Positions 7,843 through 15,097 of a stretch of DNA of 21,730 nucleotides are shown here, piece after piece (position 1 is the first letter of the stretch; the number at the start of each line of letters is the position of its first letter). A model generated the notes under the pieces. The model had not been told where the DNA came from. It did not search any database and was given only the letters and a program-made list of their open reading frames with translations. Both the position numbers and the translations under genes were made by a program. Source of the stretch: Syntrophaceae bacterium UBA6252 (GTDB taxonomy: Bacteria > Desulfobacterota > Syntrophia > Syntrophales > UBA6807). Location: positions 13,328 to 35,057 of the forward strand of contig DJVQ01000013.1 in assembly GCA_002441265.1 (NCBI GenBank), in the 5' to 3' direction.

Positions 7843-9021
7843 TCAGCGGCTTCGATCGGCCGAAAGGGCACGTCTCGAACCGCCGCCGCCGGCGCCGATT
7901 CTTTCGAGAAGTGCATCGATTCTCATCCGGACCCGTCCCTCGTCTCCGAGGGGTCCATACTCCCGCTCCATCCGGAGACAGGGGATTCCCGCCGCCTCGA
8001 GGTCTCTCTCGAAGATTCCGTTTTCCGAACCGTGAAGGTCGCAGAAACGGATGTTCTGAAGAATGACGCCTTCCGCCCCGGTCTTCTCCGCCAATTCCTT
8101 CAGAAAGGCGAACCTCCTCTTGTAATCCCCGAACATGCGGGGACACTTGACGGAGCCGAGATATCTCTCGGCGAGGGCGGCCACCGGGTCGCCGTCCTCA
8201 CGCACCAGGTCCGTGCGGTCCTTCGACCCGAAACATACCGTATCGGCCACGATGACCGCACCGGCTTCCTCGATGGTTTTGAAGAGGTCGATGTCGTCGA
8301 TGACGCTTCCCACGAGGAGAAGTCTCCTGCCGGGAAGGGCGTCTTTCTTCTTTTTCAGGCCGCCCAGGACATCCTCCAGGAGGGCGTTGAAATCGGCCGC
8401 CGGCATGGCCGTGCCTGCGATGAAAATCGCCATGGCGTCCGTTCCCGACAGGAAAGCGTCGGGACCGCTTCTCATGGCGTCGAGGTCACCCAGGAGGGTC
8501 CGGCTGCGGTTGTATTCCGCGATGGCCATTTTCAGCTTGTCGTCGGAGACGGTTACGCTGAAATGCTTTTCAAGGCTGTCGATAAGTTTCCGGATTTCCC
8601 CGGCGAACCACTTGACGCTGTAGTCCGTCACCTTGTGGGGGACCGCGAAATGCGCGAAATAGGAGGGAAGGATCCCGGGCATGTCGTCGTTAGCCTTCCT
8701 CCAGCAGTCATCGAGTCTCCGCATCGTGTCGCAGCCGTTGCACACGACGGCGCCGTCGAGAAACGCGTATTTCCGCTCCCCGGCGATCTGCAGGATGCAC
8801 TTCGGGAAACTGCACACGACGGGACCGTAGTAACTGCTCCCGATGGAAGTCGACACGACCTCCATGGCCCTCAGCCGGAAAGGAAGCATTCCCGCCGCGG
8901 CGATGACTTCCACGGGCATGTAGGAACAGGGATATCCGACGATCCGGCCTCCCCCGCTTTTCCATTTCATGACGTACCGGTTGGCCAGAACGGTGACGGC
9001 TTCTCGAATTTCCTCTCTCAT
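7843..9021 (-). CDS. 2-hydroxyacyl-CoA dehydratase/BcrC-type subunit
   Basis: The 392-aa protein is a standard-length member of the HgdB/BcrC family. It has GYPCSYMPVEVIAAAGMLPFRL (Cys32), VVCSFPKC (Cys70), DGAVVCNGCDTMRRLDDCW (Cys94, Cys97) and the late FCDLHGSENG (Cys327), the usual positions for the iron-sulfur cluster and CoA-ester site. It should form the catalytic heterodimer with the 472-aa protein. The start is the ATG at 9021, which shares one base with the upstream stop (TGATG) and has AGGAGG 6 nt upstream; a GTG one codon earlier is too close to that site. The enzyme could be an aryl-CoA reductase, a 2-hydroxyacyl-CoA dehydratase or a related double-cubane reductase; sequence alone does not decide. 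Confidence 0.9.
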   Translation of the reverse strand: MREEIREAVTVLANRYVMKWKSGGGRIVGYPCSYMPVEVIAAAGMLPFRLRAMEVVSTSIGSSYYGPVVCSFPKCILQIAGERKYAFLDGAVVCNGCDTMRRLDDCWRKANDDMPGILPSYFAHFAVPHKVTDYSVKWFAGEIRKLIDSLEKHFSVTVSDDKLKMAIAEYNRSRTLLGDLDAMRSGPDAFLSGTDAMAIFIAGTAMPAADFNALLEDVLGGLKKKKDALPGRRLLLVGSVIDDIDLFKTIEEAGAVIVADTVCFGSKDRTDLVREDGDPVAALAERYLGSVKCPRMFGDYKRRFAFLKELAEKTGAEGVILQNIRFCDLHGSENGIFERDLEAAGIPCLRMEREYGPLGDEGRVRMRIDALLERIGAGGGGSRRALSADRSR

Positions 9022-10460
9022 CACCGGCCTCCTTTCTTCGTCATGCGGCTTTTCAGCAGGGTCAGCGCTTCATCGATTTCGGAGTTGTCCTCCCCGGGAT
9101 CGGGCGTCAGGATCTCGGAGAGTCCCCTCAGCAGGGCGGGCATCGCCCCGCGGATGACGGGCTTCAGGCCCGCGGCGACATCTCCGACGATCCAGTCCGC
9201 GGCCTTTCCGATTTCCTCCCCGTCCAGGGTGGCGGAAAGCGCCGCCAGGTGCCGGGCGGTGATGCCGGGCCGGGAGGCCCGGATCCGGTTCGCGAGCCGG
9301 ACGACGGAATTGATCATCTCTCCCATTTCCTGAACGTCCAGATCGGCGAGACCCTCGGAAACGCGCTCGTCGAGTTCTTCCTCGGGAAGGTCCTCGAGGA
9401 GGCGCATCCGCCTGCCGGCGGCCCGAAGCGCGGGGTTGCGCAGCGCCGAGTACGCGGAAAGGGTCTCCAGGAACGCTTCCGGATGCTCCCTGACGGCCTC
9501 CGCTTTGGCGGCTACCGCCGCTTCCCGGTTCTGTGCCAGGGCGATCGCGGCCTTCCGCATGAGGACCGGATCGAGTTCGGAGAGGATCTCCTTCCATTTG
9601 TTCGCAACGACGGCCTGAAAGACCGATTTTCCCCCTTCACCGAGGATCACGCTTCCCGTGTGGATCTTTCTCAGCAGTTCCGCGAGGGCGTTCACGACCG
9701 CGCCGGCCTGCCTGCCGTCGAAGGAATCCACGACGGCGAAGATCAGATCGGCCATGGATTCGGGGGAGGCGTTCTCCATCGGTTTCAGCATTGCCCTCAC
9801 GGCCCTGACGCCGATGTTCGTAAGGGTCATGCTCATGATTTCGATGCAGGCCAGCTTTCCCGGGAAGTCCCACAGGGTCTGTCCCGCCATTCCGGCCAGC
9901 GCGACGATGCCGTCCGCCGAATGGTCCAGCGTTTCCTTGAGTTCTCCGAAGTCGGTGTTCCGGAGAAATTCAGCGAAGGGTTTTTCCAGCATGACGGCAA
10001 GCGCCGCCGGTTCCTCCGCCTCCAGGGCGGAGACGTTCCTGGCGACCTGTGTCAGCAGGCGGCCCATCTGTCCGAAATCCACCTGTTCCACGGCGCCGCG
10101 GATCACGTCGAGCTGCTCCCTGGGGGACATCCGGCTCATGGCCGATTCCATCTTCAGGAGGCAGACCGTCACGGCGTTCGTCGCCATCGAGAGACCCGAG
10201 ATCAGGGCGGGCATCGTTTTCTCGTCCGACCAGATGTCCGCATCCCCCACGGGGGGGCCCTGCAGGTCCCCCGCCATGGCGACAATCCGGTCGGCGATTT
10301 TCTGTTTCAGGAAGCTGTCCCCCGACCAGCCGGACAGGATGTTCCTCATGGCCTCCGCGGCGATTTCGTTCATCGCCGGGCTTTTGGCCATCTCGGCAAG
10401 CGCCTTTCCGAGCAGTTCGAAGTTCCCTTCCTTTTCCGGGGACATCGTTTTTTTCTCCAT
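9021..10460 (-). CDS. Hypothetical helical protein, 479 aa, in reductase operon
   Basis: I do not recognise the family. The protein reads as almost entirely alpha-helical, rich in Ala, Leu, Met, Glu and Arg, with no signal peptide and no clear membrane span. Several segments have a similar helix-turn-helix look, for example ADLIFAVVDSF, EMINSVVRLANRI and AFLETLSAYSALR, which suggests a HEAT-like or other solenoid scaffold. It has only two cysteines, LCLL-type and ACIEI, so it is unlikely to carry its own metal cluster. The start at 10460 is preferred because AGGAAAC lies upstream; in-frame starts at 10502 and 10514 (GTG) lack one. Its stop overlaps the start of the BcrC-like gene, so it is translationally coupled to the reductase and may be a scaffold or assembly factor; this is inference. 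Confidence 0.8.
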   Translation of the reverse strand: MEKKTMSPEKEGNFELLGKALAEMAKSPAMNEIAAEAMRNILSGWSGDSFLKQKIADRIVAMAGDLQGPPVGDADIWSDEKTMPALISGLSMATNAVTVCLLKMESAMSRMSPREQLDVIRGAVEQVDFGQMGRLLTQVARNVSALEAEEPAALAVMLEKPFAEFLRNTDFGELKETLDHSADGIVALAGMAGQTLWDFPGKLACIEIMSMTLTNIGVRAVRAMLKPMENASPESMADLIFAVVDSFDGRQAGAVVNALAELLRKIHTGSVILGEGGKSVFQAVVANKWKEILSELDPVLMRKAAIALAQNREAAVAAKAEAVREHPEAFLETLSAYSALRNPALRAAGRRMRLLEDLPEEELDERVSEGLADLDVQEMGEMINSVVRLANRIRASRPGITARHLAALSATLDGEEIGKAADWIVGDVAAGLKPVIRGAMPALLRGLSEILTPDPGEDNSEIDEALTLLKSRMTKKGGR

Positions 10461-10563
10461 GATCGTTTCCTGTATGGATGAAACTTCCCGATGATCCTTC
10501 ATAAACCGAAACACACCCTGCCACGGATGCTTCCTGGGGGAAGGATGCGATCCCGGGTTTCTT

Positions 10564-11505
10564 CTATTCCTCCTGTCCGGACTCTTTCATGGACGAGTCC
10601 GGAATGACGCCACCTTTGTCCCTGAATGCCAGGCCCGCAAGAATGTTCTCGTGCATGTTGAGGATCCTGAGCAGGCCCACCACGAGAAAGGGTCCCATGC
10701 ACATCGTTCCGATCATGGCGACATCGGGACGCTTCAGGATGATGACGGAAACGCTGAAGAGCATGAGAAAAAGCAGGAAATACAATCCGACGGGTCCGTA
10801 CAGGGTCAGGAACGGGGAATGATTCGTCCTGGGGCCGCGGATCTTGATGAGCCGGCAGACCAGTTGGCAGACGAACGCCGTGATGAACCATCCGACAAAA
10901 TTGCTGATCGGCACGCCCCCCGCGATGTACGGAGTATAGGGGCCGCCGTCCCGCCAGACCCACCATCCCTTGCTCACGGCGAAGGGATCCATCATCATGT
11001 CCCAGGCCGTCGTCGCCACGCCCCCGATGACCGCCAGTCCCAGCCAGAGGAGCATCTTCTTCCAGAAAGAGTCCTTTGCCCTGACCGGGACGAGGATGTC
11101 GGTCATGTAAAAGGACGCGAACAGGATCGGCTCCCACGCCAGGGCGACGAGAATGGGGACGCCGAAGACCTGGGGCCCCAGGATGTCCGGGTAATAGTAG
11201 TTGCCGAAGATGATGCCGGTATTCACTCCCAGGGCCTCGGCGGTGAAGGCGATGAGAAACGTCAGGACGAAGGCCGCCATGCTGGTTTTCCACCCGCAGA
11301 CCAGCACCGAACTCCAGCCGATGAATACCAGGAGTTCAACGACGAACAGCAGGACTCCGATTCTTAGAAGATTGTTCCCATGTTCAGTGGCCAGCAGAGC
11401 GTTCGTGTCGATGACCGTGTAGAGGGTAAGGAGAACGGCGGCATTCATTACGATGAGAAACAGCAGGTACTTGAATGAACCTTTTCCGATCGACTGTCCA
11501 GTCAT
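10564..11505 (-). CDS. CruF/DUF422 carotenoid-biosynthesis-type membrane protein
   Basis: The 313-aa protein has seven or eight hydrophobic segments and the DUF422 (Caroten_synth) pattern: FTAEALGVNTGIIFGNYYYPDILGPQVFGVPILVALAW (Glu90 onward), WDMMMDPFAVSKGWWVW (Asp169, Asp173) and GGVPISNFVGWF (Asn202). Known members include CruF, which adds water to the psi end group of carotenoids, and bacterioruberin hydratases. Of the five related proteins here it fits the family best, with the glycine-, tyrosine- and proline-rich second block intact. GGAGGAG lies 5 nt before the ATG at 11505. A hairpin and a possible terminator precede it, so it may be expressed partly apart from the four paralogues upstream. 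No carotenoid synthase or desaturase is nearby, so a true carotenoid substrate is not assured. Confidence 0.82.
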   Translation of the reverse strand: MTGQSIGKGSFKYLLFLIVMNAAVLLTLYTVIDTNALLATEHGNNLLRIGVLLFVVELLVFIGWSSVLVCGWKTSMAAFVLTFLIAFTAEALGVNTGIIFGNYYYPDILGPQVFGVPILVALAWEPILFASFYMTDILVPVRAKDSFWKKMLLWLGLAVIGGVATTAWDMMMDPFAVSKGWWVWRDGGPYTPYIAGGVPISNFVGWFITAFVCQLVCRLIKIRGPRTNHSPFLTLYGPVGLYFLLFLMLFSVSVIILKRPDVAMIGTMCMGPFLVVGLLRILNMHENILAGLAFRDKGGVIPDSSMKESGQEE

Positions 11506-11518
11506 GAACTCCTCCTGT

Positions 11519-11538
11519 CGGATCGGCGGGCCGATCCG
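11519..11538 (-). promoter_or_regulatory. Hairpin just upstream of the CruF-like ribosome binding site
   Basis: CGGATCGGC and GCCGATCCG form a perfect 9-bp stem with two central bases. It ends 3 nt before the AGGAGG of the CruF-like gene. It could limit or protect ribosome access, mark an mRNA processing site, or be a DNA operator. The symmetry is seen directly; any function is inference. Confidence 0.4.
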
Positions 11539-11575
11539 TCATGATTCCGCGGGTTTCCCCGCAGCGGTCAATGGG

Positions 11576-11603
11576 AAAAAGACGCTGCAGCCATAACGTC
11601 TTT
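11576..11603 (-). terminator. Possible intrinsic terminator or attenuator
   Basis: On the minus strand AAAGACG pairs with CGTCTTT across a 12-nt loop, and the stem runs into a five-T tract (CGTCTTTTTCCC). A second hairpin, CGGACC/GGTCCG at 11640-11658, lies between it and the small gene's stop at 11677. The stem is only moderately GC-rich, so partial termination is the most that can be proposed. It would split the membrane block from the CruF-like and reductase genes. Confidence 0.35.
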
Positions 11604-11676
11604 CTCCGGTATTTCCCAAAAAAGTGCAAGAGAGCGATCCGGACCGCCTCAGGGTCCGATTCCGTCGGGCGCTTTC

Positions 11677-11889
11677 CTATGATCCCGCGGGAAGTTCCCG
11701 CCAGGCGCGCCGGACGGCAATGATGAACACCACGACCACGGGAATCGTGATGAGCCCGAGCGTGACGATCCCCGGCCGGTTCTGCACCCTGAGCGAGCTC
11801 AGGACCGAACCCACGGCATACCAGATGAATATCGAGAACGCGGGATAGAACTCGATGCGATTCCTCCAGAACCTTCTCCACGACTTCAT
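11677..11889 (-). CDS. Small two-span membrane protein, copy 2 (70 aa)
   Basis: The 70-aa protein has a basic N-terminus (MKSWRRFWRNR), two hydrophobic stretches (about 16-31 and 40-59) and a short loop SSLRVQNRPG between them. It is a close paralogue of the 67-aa protein at 12892-13095; the loop and the start of the second span are identical, running from SSLRVQNRPG through LITIP. The start is the ATG at 11889, two bases after the stop of the upstream 322-aa membrane protein, with GGGGTGG upstream. Tight coupling to one of the large paralogues suggests a subunit or chaperone of that protein. I know of no named family. Confidence 0.82.
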   Translation of the reverse strand: MKSWRRFWRNRIEFYPAFSIFIWYAVGSVLSSLRVQNRPGIVTLGLITIPVVVVFIIAVRRAWRELPAGS

Positions 11890-11891
11890 GC

Positions 11892-12860
11892 CTACCACCC
11901 CTTTGGAATCTGCACGACCGTTTCCAGTCCGAATTGATGTAGAATGCCGCCCGACACGAGAAACCAGACGACGTAAATGAAGAGGGCCACGAGCACCGTC
12001 CCGCTCGTGCAGACCGTGAGAAAAAGCGCCGACGAGCCCGTCCGTCCCCATTTCCTTTCCATGTCAGGCAATTTCTCCCAGATCACGGCGAACAGGAAGA
12101 TCAGGAGAAACCAGCCGATGAAATTGTAGAAGGGAATTCCGAAGAAGAGGAAAAAGTCCCCTTTCGCCCACACCCAGTTCATCAGTTCCGGCGACGTCGC
12201 CACCGGGTCGGCCCACAGGTCGGTGCCCATGGCGATGAGCCCTCCCACGACGGCGCGGCCCCACAACCCCATCCGCGGAAACACCTTGCCCGCAACCCAG
12301 ACGCAGCTGTAGGCGATGGCGAACCATCCGAGACAGGCGACCAGCGGGGTCTCGAAGAACCAGAAGCCGCCCTTCGAGAACCAGTAGGTGCCGAAGAAGG
12401 TGCCTCCCGGGTTATGTTCCAGCAGGCCGCCGAGATAACGGCCGGTCAGGATCCAGATGCTCTCCTCGAGACCCGTGAAAATGAACGATCCGATGAAGAA
12501 GCACGAAGCCATCCAGGACCCGAAATTCGCGCGGGCGTGAATGAAACAGAACCAGGAGACGATGATCATGAACAGATCCGTGGCGAACTGCGCCGTGAGA
12601 TCGCCTCCCTGGGGAACGCCCTCTTTCAGGACCTGCCGGCGCTCCTCTTCCGTCATCCGGTCGTAGATGGCCGTTTCCTCAAACGCGGGATGCTGCCATG
12701 ACGCCACGTTCCTGTTGTCCGGAACCGAAAGGATCCAGGGATGGACGTGGTGGATATAGGTCGATATTCCGATGATCAGGTACAGGAAGACATACGCCCA
12801 CGTTATGAACGCTCCACCAGTGGCGTTTTTTCCCGTACGGTTTCTTACGTCGTTTGCCAT
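11892..12860 (-). CDS. DUF422/CruF-like polytopic membrane protein, paralogue 4
   Basis: The 322-aa protein is the fourth of four tandem paralogues. It has an N-terminal span (about 20-37) and the shared juxtamembrane block TYIHHVHPWILSVPDN. A soluble segment IYDRMTEEER and GVPQGGDL follows, then spans with CFIHARANFGSWMASCFFIGSFIFTGLEES (Glu133) and GTYWFSKGGFWFFETP (Glu170). Next come DLWADPVATSPELMNWVWAKGD (Asp214, Asp218) and IPFYNFIGWFLLIF (Asn246). The spacing of Glu133, the DxxxDP pair and NFxGW matches the CruF-like protein at 10564-11505. It ends in IPKGW. The ATG at 12860 has AAAGGGG upstream; a TTG at 12878 would place the start close to the previous stop. It is paired with the 70-aa protein. 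Confidence 0.85.
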   Translation of the reverse strand: MANDVRNRTGKNATGGAFITWAYVFLYLIIGISTYIHHVHPWILSVPDNRNVASWQHPAFEETAIYDRMTEEERRQVLKEGVPQGGDLTAQFATDLFMIIVSWFCFIHARANFGSWMASCFFIGSFIFTGLEESIWILTGRYLGGLLEHNPGGTFFGTYWFSKGGFWFFETPLVACLGWFAIAYSCVWVAGKVFPRMGLWGRAVVGGLIAMGTDLWADPVATSPELMNWVWAKGDFFLFFGIPFYNFIGWFLLIFLFAVIWEKLPDMERKWGRTGSSALFLTVCTSGTVLVALFIYVVWFLVSGGILHQFGLETVVQIPKGW

Positions 12861-12891
12861 AGCCCCCGCCCCTTTCAAACGACTGTTTTTT

Positions 12892-13095
12892 TTAATCTGC
12901 GGGCAATTCTTTGTATGTCTTTACGAACGCGATCGTGATCAGCAGGATGGACGGGATCGTGATGAGCCCGAGGGTTACGATCCCGGGCCTGTTCTGCACG
13001 CGAAGCGAACTCAGGAACGATCCGACGAACCAGAAAAGATAGATGGAGAAATACGGATAGAATTCCACTTTGTGCTTCCAGATTTTACGCCACAT
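12892..13095 (-). CDS. Small two-span membrane protein, copy 1 (67 aa)
   Basis: The 67-aa protein (MWRKIWKHKVEF start) has two hydrophobic stretches at about 14-29 and 37-58, joined by the SSLRVQNRPG loop that is identical in its paralogue at 11677-11889. Both copies end with a short charged tail containing ELPA. The ATG at 13095 is well supported by AAGGAG 6 nt upstream; the longer in-frame reading to 13158 would overlap the end of the preceding gene. It follows the 321-aa membrane protein with a 34-nt gap and precedes the 322-aa one, so the order large-small-large-small indicates duplication of a two-gene unit. Function unknown. Confidence 0.83.
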   Translation of the reverse strand: MWRKIWKHKVEFYPYFSIYLFWFVGSFLSSLRVQNRPGIVTLGLITIPSILLITIAFVKTYKELPAD

Positions 13096-13129
13096 GTCTG
13101 TCTCCTTATTCGTTATGCCGCCCCCGGGA

Positions 13130-14095
13130 CTACCACCCGGGCGGTATCTGCAGCCCATGCTGAAATCCCATCGCCACCAGGATGCCTCTCAGAGCCCGGC
13201 ACCAGGGATACTGAAACGCAAGAACGGCCAGGTCCGCGGCGATGACGACGATGAAGAAATACCCCGTCGCCTTCGCCCTTCCCAGGCGTTTTTCCCACAG
13301 CGGGAGCGTTTCCCAGAGGATGGCGAACACGAAGATCAGCAGAAACCACCCCAGGAAGTTCGTCTGGGGAATTCCGAAAATGCGAATGATGTCGCCCGTC
13401 GCCCAGACCCAGCTCATCAGTTCGGGCGACGTCGCCACCGGATCCATCCAGAGGTCGACCGTCATGGCCAGCAGCCCGCCCAGCACCGCCCGCTTCACGA
13501 GACCGGATTTCGGCAGGGCTTTCGAGGCCATCCAGACACACCCGTAGGCGACGTAAAACCATCCGAGGCACATGGACACGGGGGTCTCGAAAAACCACAG
13601 GCCCCCCTTCGTGAACCAGTACGTCCCGTACACCTGCTCTCCCAGACCCACCATGGCCGAGGTTCCGGTGAACCTCCCGTAGAGGATCCACATGGATTCC
13701 TGAAGGCCCGTGAAAACGAAGGAACCGATCAGGAAGCAGAAGGCCATCCATTTTCCGTAGTGCTTCCGGGCGTGAAAGAAACAGAGCAGGGCAACGAGGA
13801 TGCTCGAGATGTCCAGAAAGAGGATATCGCCCAGGGTGTTTCCGGGAACGCCCTCCGCGCGGACCTTTGCCCGCTCCGCGTCGCTCATGCGGTCATAGAC
13901 GCAGGTCTCCTCGAACTTCGGATTCGTCCACGTCGAAACATCCGTATTGGAAGGCACCCTCAGGATCTGGGGCCTGAAATGGTGCAGATAGGTGGAATAC
14001 AGGACCACGATGATCAGGATGACGGAAACCCACAGAACGAACTTGTTGTCGTATCCCGGAATCGCCGGGGGTGGGAATTTCATCTCATGTTCCAT
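13130..14095 (-). CDS. DUF422/CruF-like polytopic membrane protein, paralogue 3
   Basis: The 321-aa protein shares the whole architecture of its three neighbours: STYLHHFRPQILRVPSN after the first span, VYDRMSDAER and GVPGN in the soluble segment, then FFHARKHYGKWM, IGSFVFTGLQESMWIL (Glu133), GTYWFTKGGLWFFETP (Glu170), DLWMDPVATSPELMSWVWATGD (Asp214, Asp218) and IPQTNFLGWFLLIF (Asn246). It ends in QIPPGW. The ATG at 14095 follows AGGAGGAG, and that site overlaps the stop codon of paralogue 2 (TAGGAGG). The N-terminus carries an extra proline-rich stretch, MKFPPPAIPGYDNKF. It forms a pair with the 67-aa protein downstream. An AveC-like spirocyclase relationship is an alternative to DUF422, as both are multi-span proteins of lipid-like chemistry. 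Confidence 0.85.
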   Translation of the reverse strand: MEHEMKFPPPAIPGYDNKFVLWVSVILIIVVLYSTYLHHFRPQILRVPSNTDVSTWTNPKFEETCVYDRMSDAERAKVRAEGVPGNTLGDILFLDISSILVALLCFFHARKHYGKWMAFCFLIGSFVFTGLQESMWILYGRFTGTSAMVGLGEQVYGTYWFTKGGLWFFETPVSMCLGWFYVAYGCVWMASKALPKSGLVKRAVLGGLLAMTVDLWMDPVATSPELMSWVWATGDIIRIFGIPQTNFLGWFLLIFVFAILWETLPLWEKRLGRAKATGYFFIVVIAADLAVLAFQYPWCRALRGILVAMGFQHGLQIPPGW

Positions 14096-14104
14096 GGTCT
14101 CCTC

Positions 14105-15076
14105 CTACCAACCCGGGGGAATCTGAAGTTCCGACACACCGAAAAGATGCAGGACGTTTCTCACGAAATACGTGTTGTAAACGACCAGGAAGATCAGCAT
14201 GGCCACGTCGGTGAGCAGCACGATCCCGAAGAACGCGATCGTCGCCTTCGCGCGCCCCCACTTTCTTACCAGCGCAGGCATCCATTCCCAGAGGATGGCG
14301 AAGAGGAAGATCAGGAGGAACCATCCGACGAAATTGCTGTGATTGATGCCCAGGACCCGGATCAGGTCGCCCTTCGCCCACAGCCACATCATGAATTCCG
14401 GGGACGTGGCGACCGGGTCGAGCCACAGGTCGATGATCATGGCCGTGAGGCCGCCGATGGTGGCCCTGCCGAGGACCCCCATCCGCGGAAAGACCTTGCC
14501 CGCCGTGAACACGCAGGCGTAGGCGATCCAGAACCACGAAAGGCAAACGGCCACCGGCGTTTCGATGAACCACAGGACTCCCTTCGTGAAAAAGTACGTG
14601 CCGTGCGTAACCTGCTCGGCCGCGGCATAGGCCTGGCCGGCGGTGAACCTCCCCAGAAGAATGGCGATGGATTCCTGCAGCCCGGTGAACACGAAGGACC
14701 CGATGAGGAAGCACGAAGCCATCCAGAAACCGTAATGCTTTCGAGCATGAATGAAGCAGAGGATCGCAAAGATGAAGGCGGTCAGGTCTCCCTGGGAATC
14801 GAAGAGGACCGGAAGGATGCCGGTGCCGGGGACTCCCTTCTCCCTCACCTGCGCCCGTTCCGTCCCGGTCATCCTGTCGTAGATGTTCGTCTGCTCCAGG
14901 GACGGGTTCTTCCAGGCGGAAATATTGGCGTTGTCTGGAACCTGGAGGACGTCCGGCCTGCCATGGTGAAGGTAAGTGAAAAACACGATGAGCAGGATCA
15001 GAAGCCCGTATGTAATGAAAGCGAATTTTCTGTCGAACGAAGGATCGGCGGAAACATACAGAGAATGAGATTGCAT
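14105..15076 (-). CDS. DUF422/CruF-like polytopic membrane protein, paralogue 2
   Basis: The 323-aa protein has the same block order: FTYLHHGRPDVLQVPDN, IYDRMTGTER, GVPGTG, CFIHARKHYGFWMAS, IGSFVFTGLQESIAIL (Glu135), GTYFFTKGVLWFIETP, IDLWLDPVATSPEFMMWLWAKGD (Asp216, Asp220) and INHSNFVGWFLLIF (Asn248), ending in QIPPGW. The ATG at 15076 has AAGGAGG 5 nt upstream, and the gene starts 21 nt after paralogue 1. Unlike paralogues 3 and 4 it is not followed by a small membrane gene. About seven hydrophobic segments are visible, with a soluble loop of roughly 55 residues after the first one, probably on the outer face, though the side is not provable from sequence. Confidence 0.85.
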   Translation of the reverse strand: MQSHSLYVSADPSFDRKFAFITYGLLILLIVFFTYLHHGRPDVLQVPDNANISAWKNPSLEQTNIYDRMTGTERAQVREKGVPGTGILPVLFDSQGDLTAFIFAILCFIHARKHYGFWMASCFLIGSFVFTGLQESIAILLGRFTAGQAYAAAEQVTHGTYFFTKGVLWFIETPVAVCLSWFWIAYACVFTAGKVFPRMGVLGRATIGGLTAMIIDLWLDPVATSPEFMMWLWAKGDLIRVLGINHSNFVGWFLLIFLFAILWEWMPALVRKWGRAKATIAFFGIVLLTDVAMLIFLVVYNTYFVRNVLHLFGVSELQIPPGW

Positions 15077-15097
15077 CTGTCCCTCCTTCAGACCCGC

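Noticed and set aside
6676..9333. Long plus-strand open frame opposite the two reductase subunits
   Set aside because: It spans several minus-strand genes and their junctions and its translation resembles no protein; it follows from high GC at third codon positions.
10461..10514. Upstream starts (ATG 10502, GTG 10514) for the 479-aa protein
   Set aside because: Neither has a ribosome site, whereas the ATG at 10460 does; they cannot be fully excluded.
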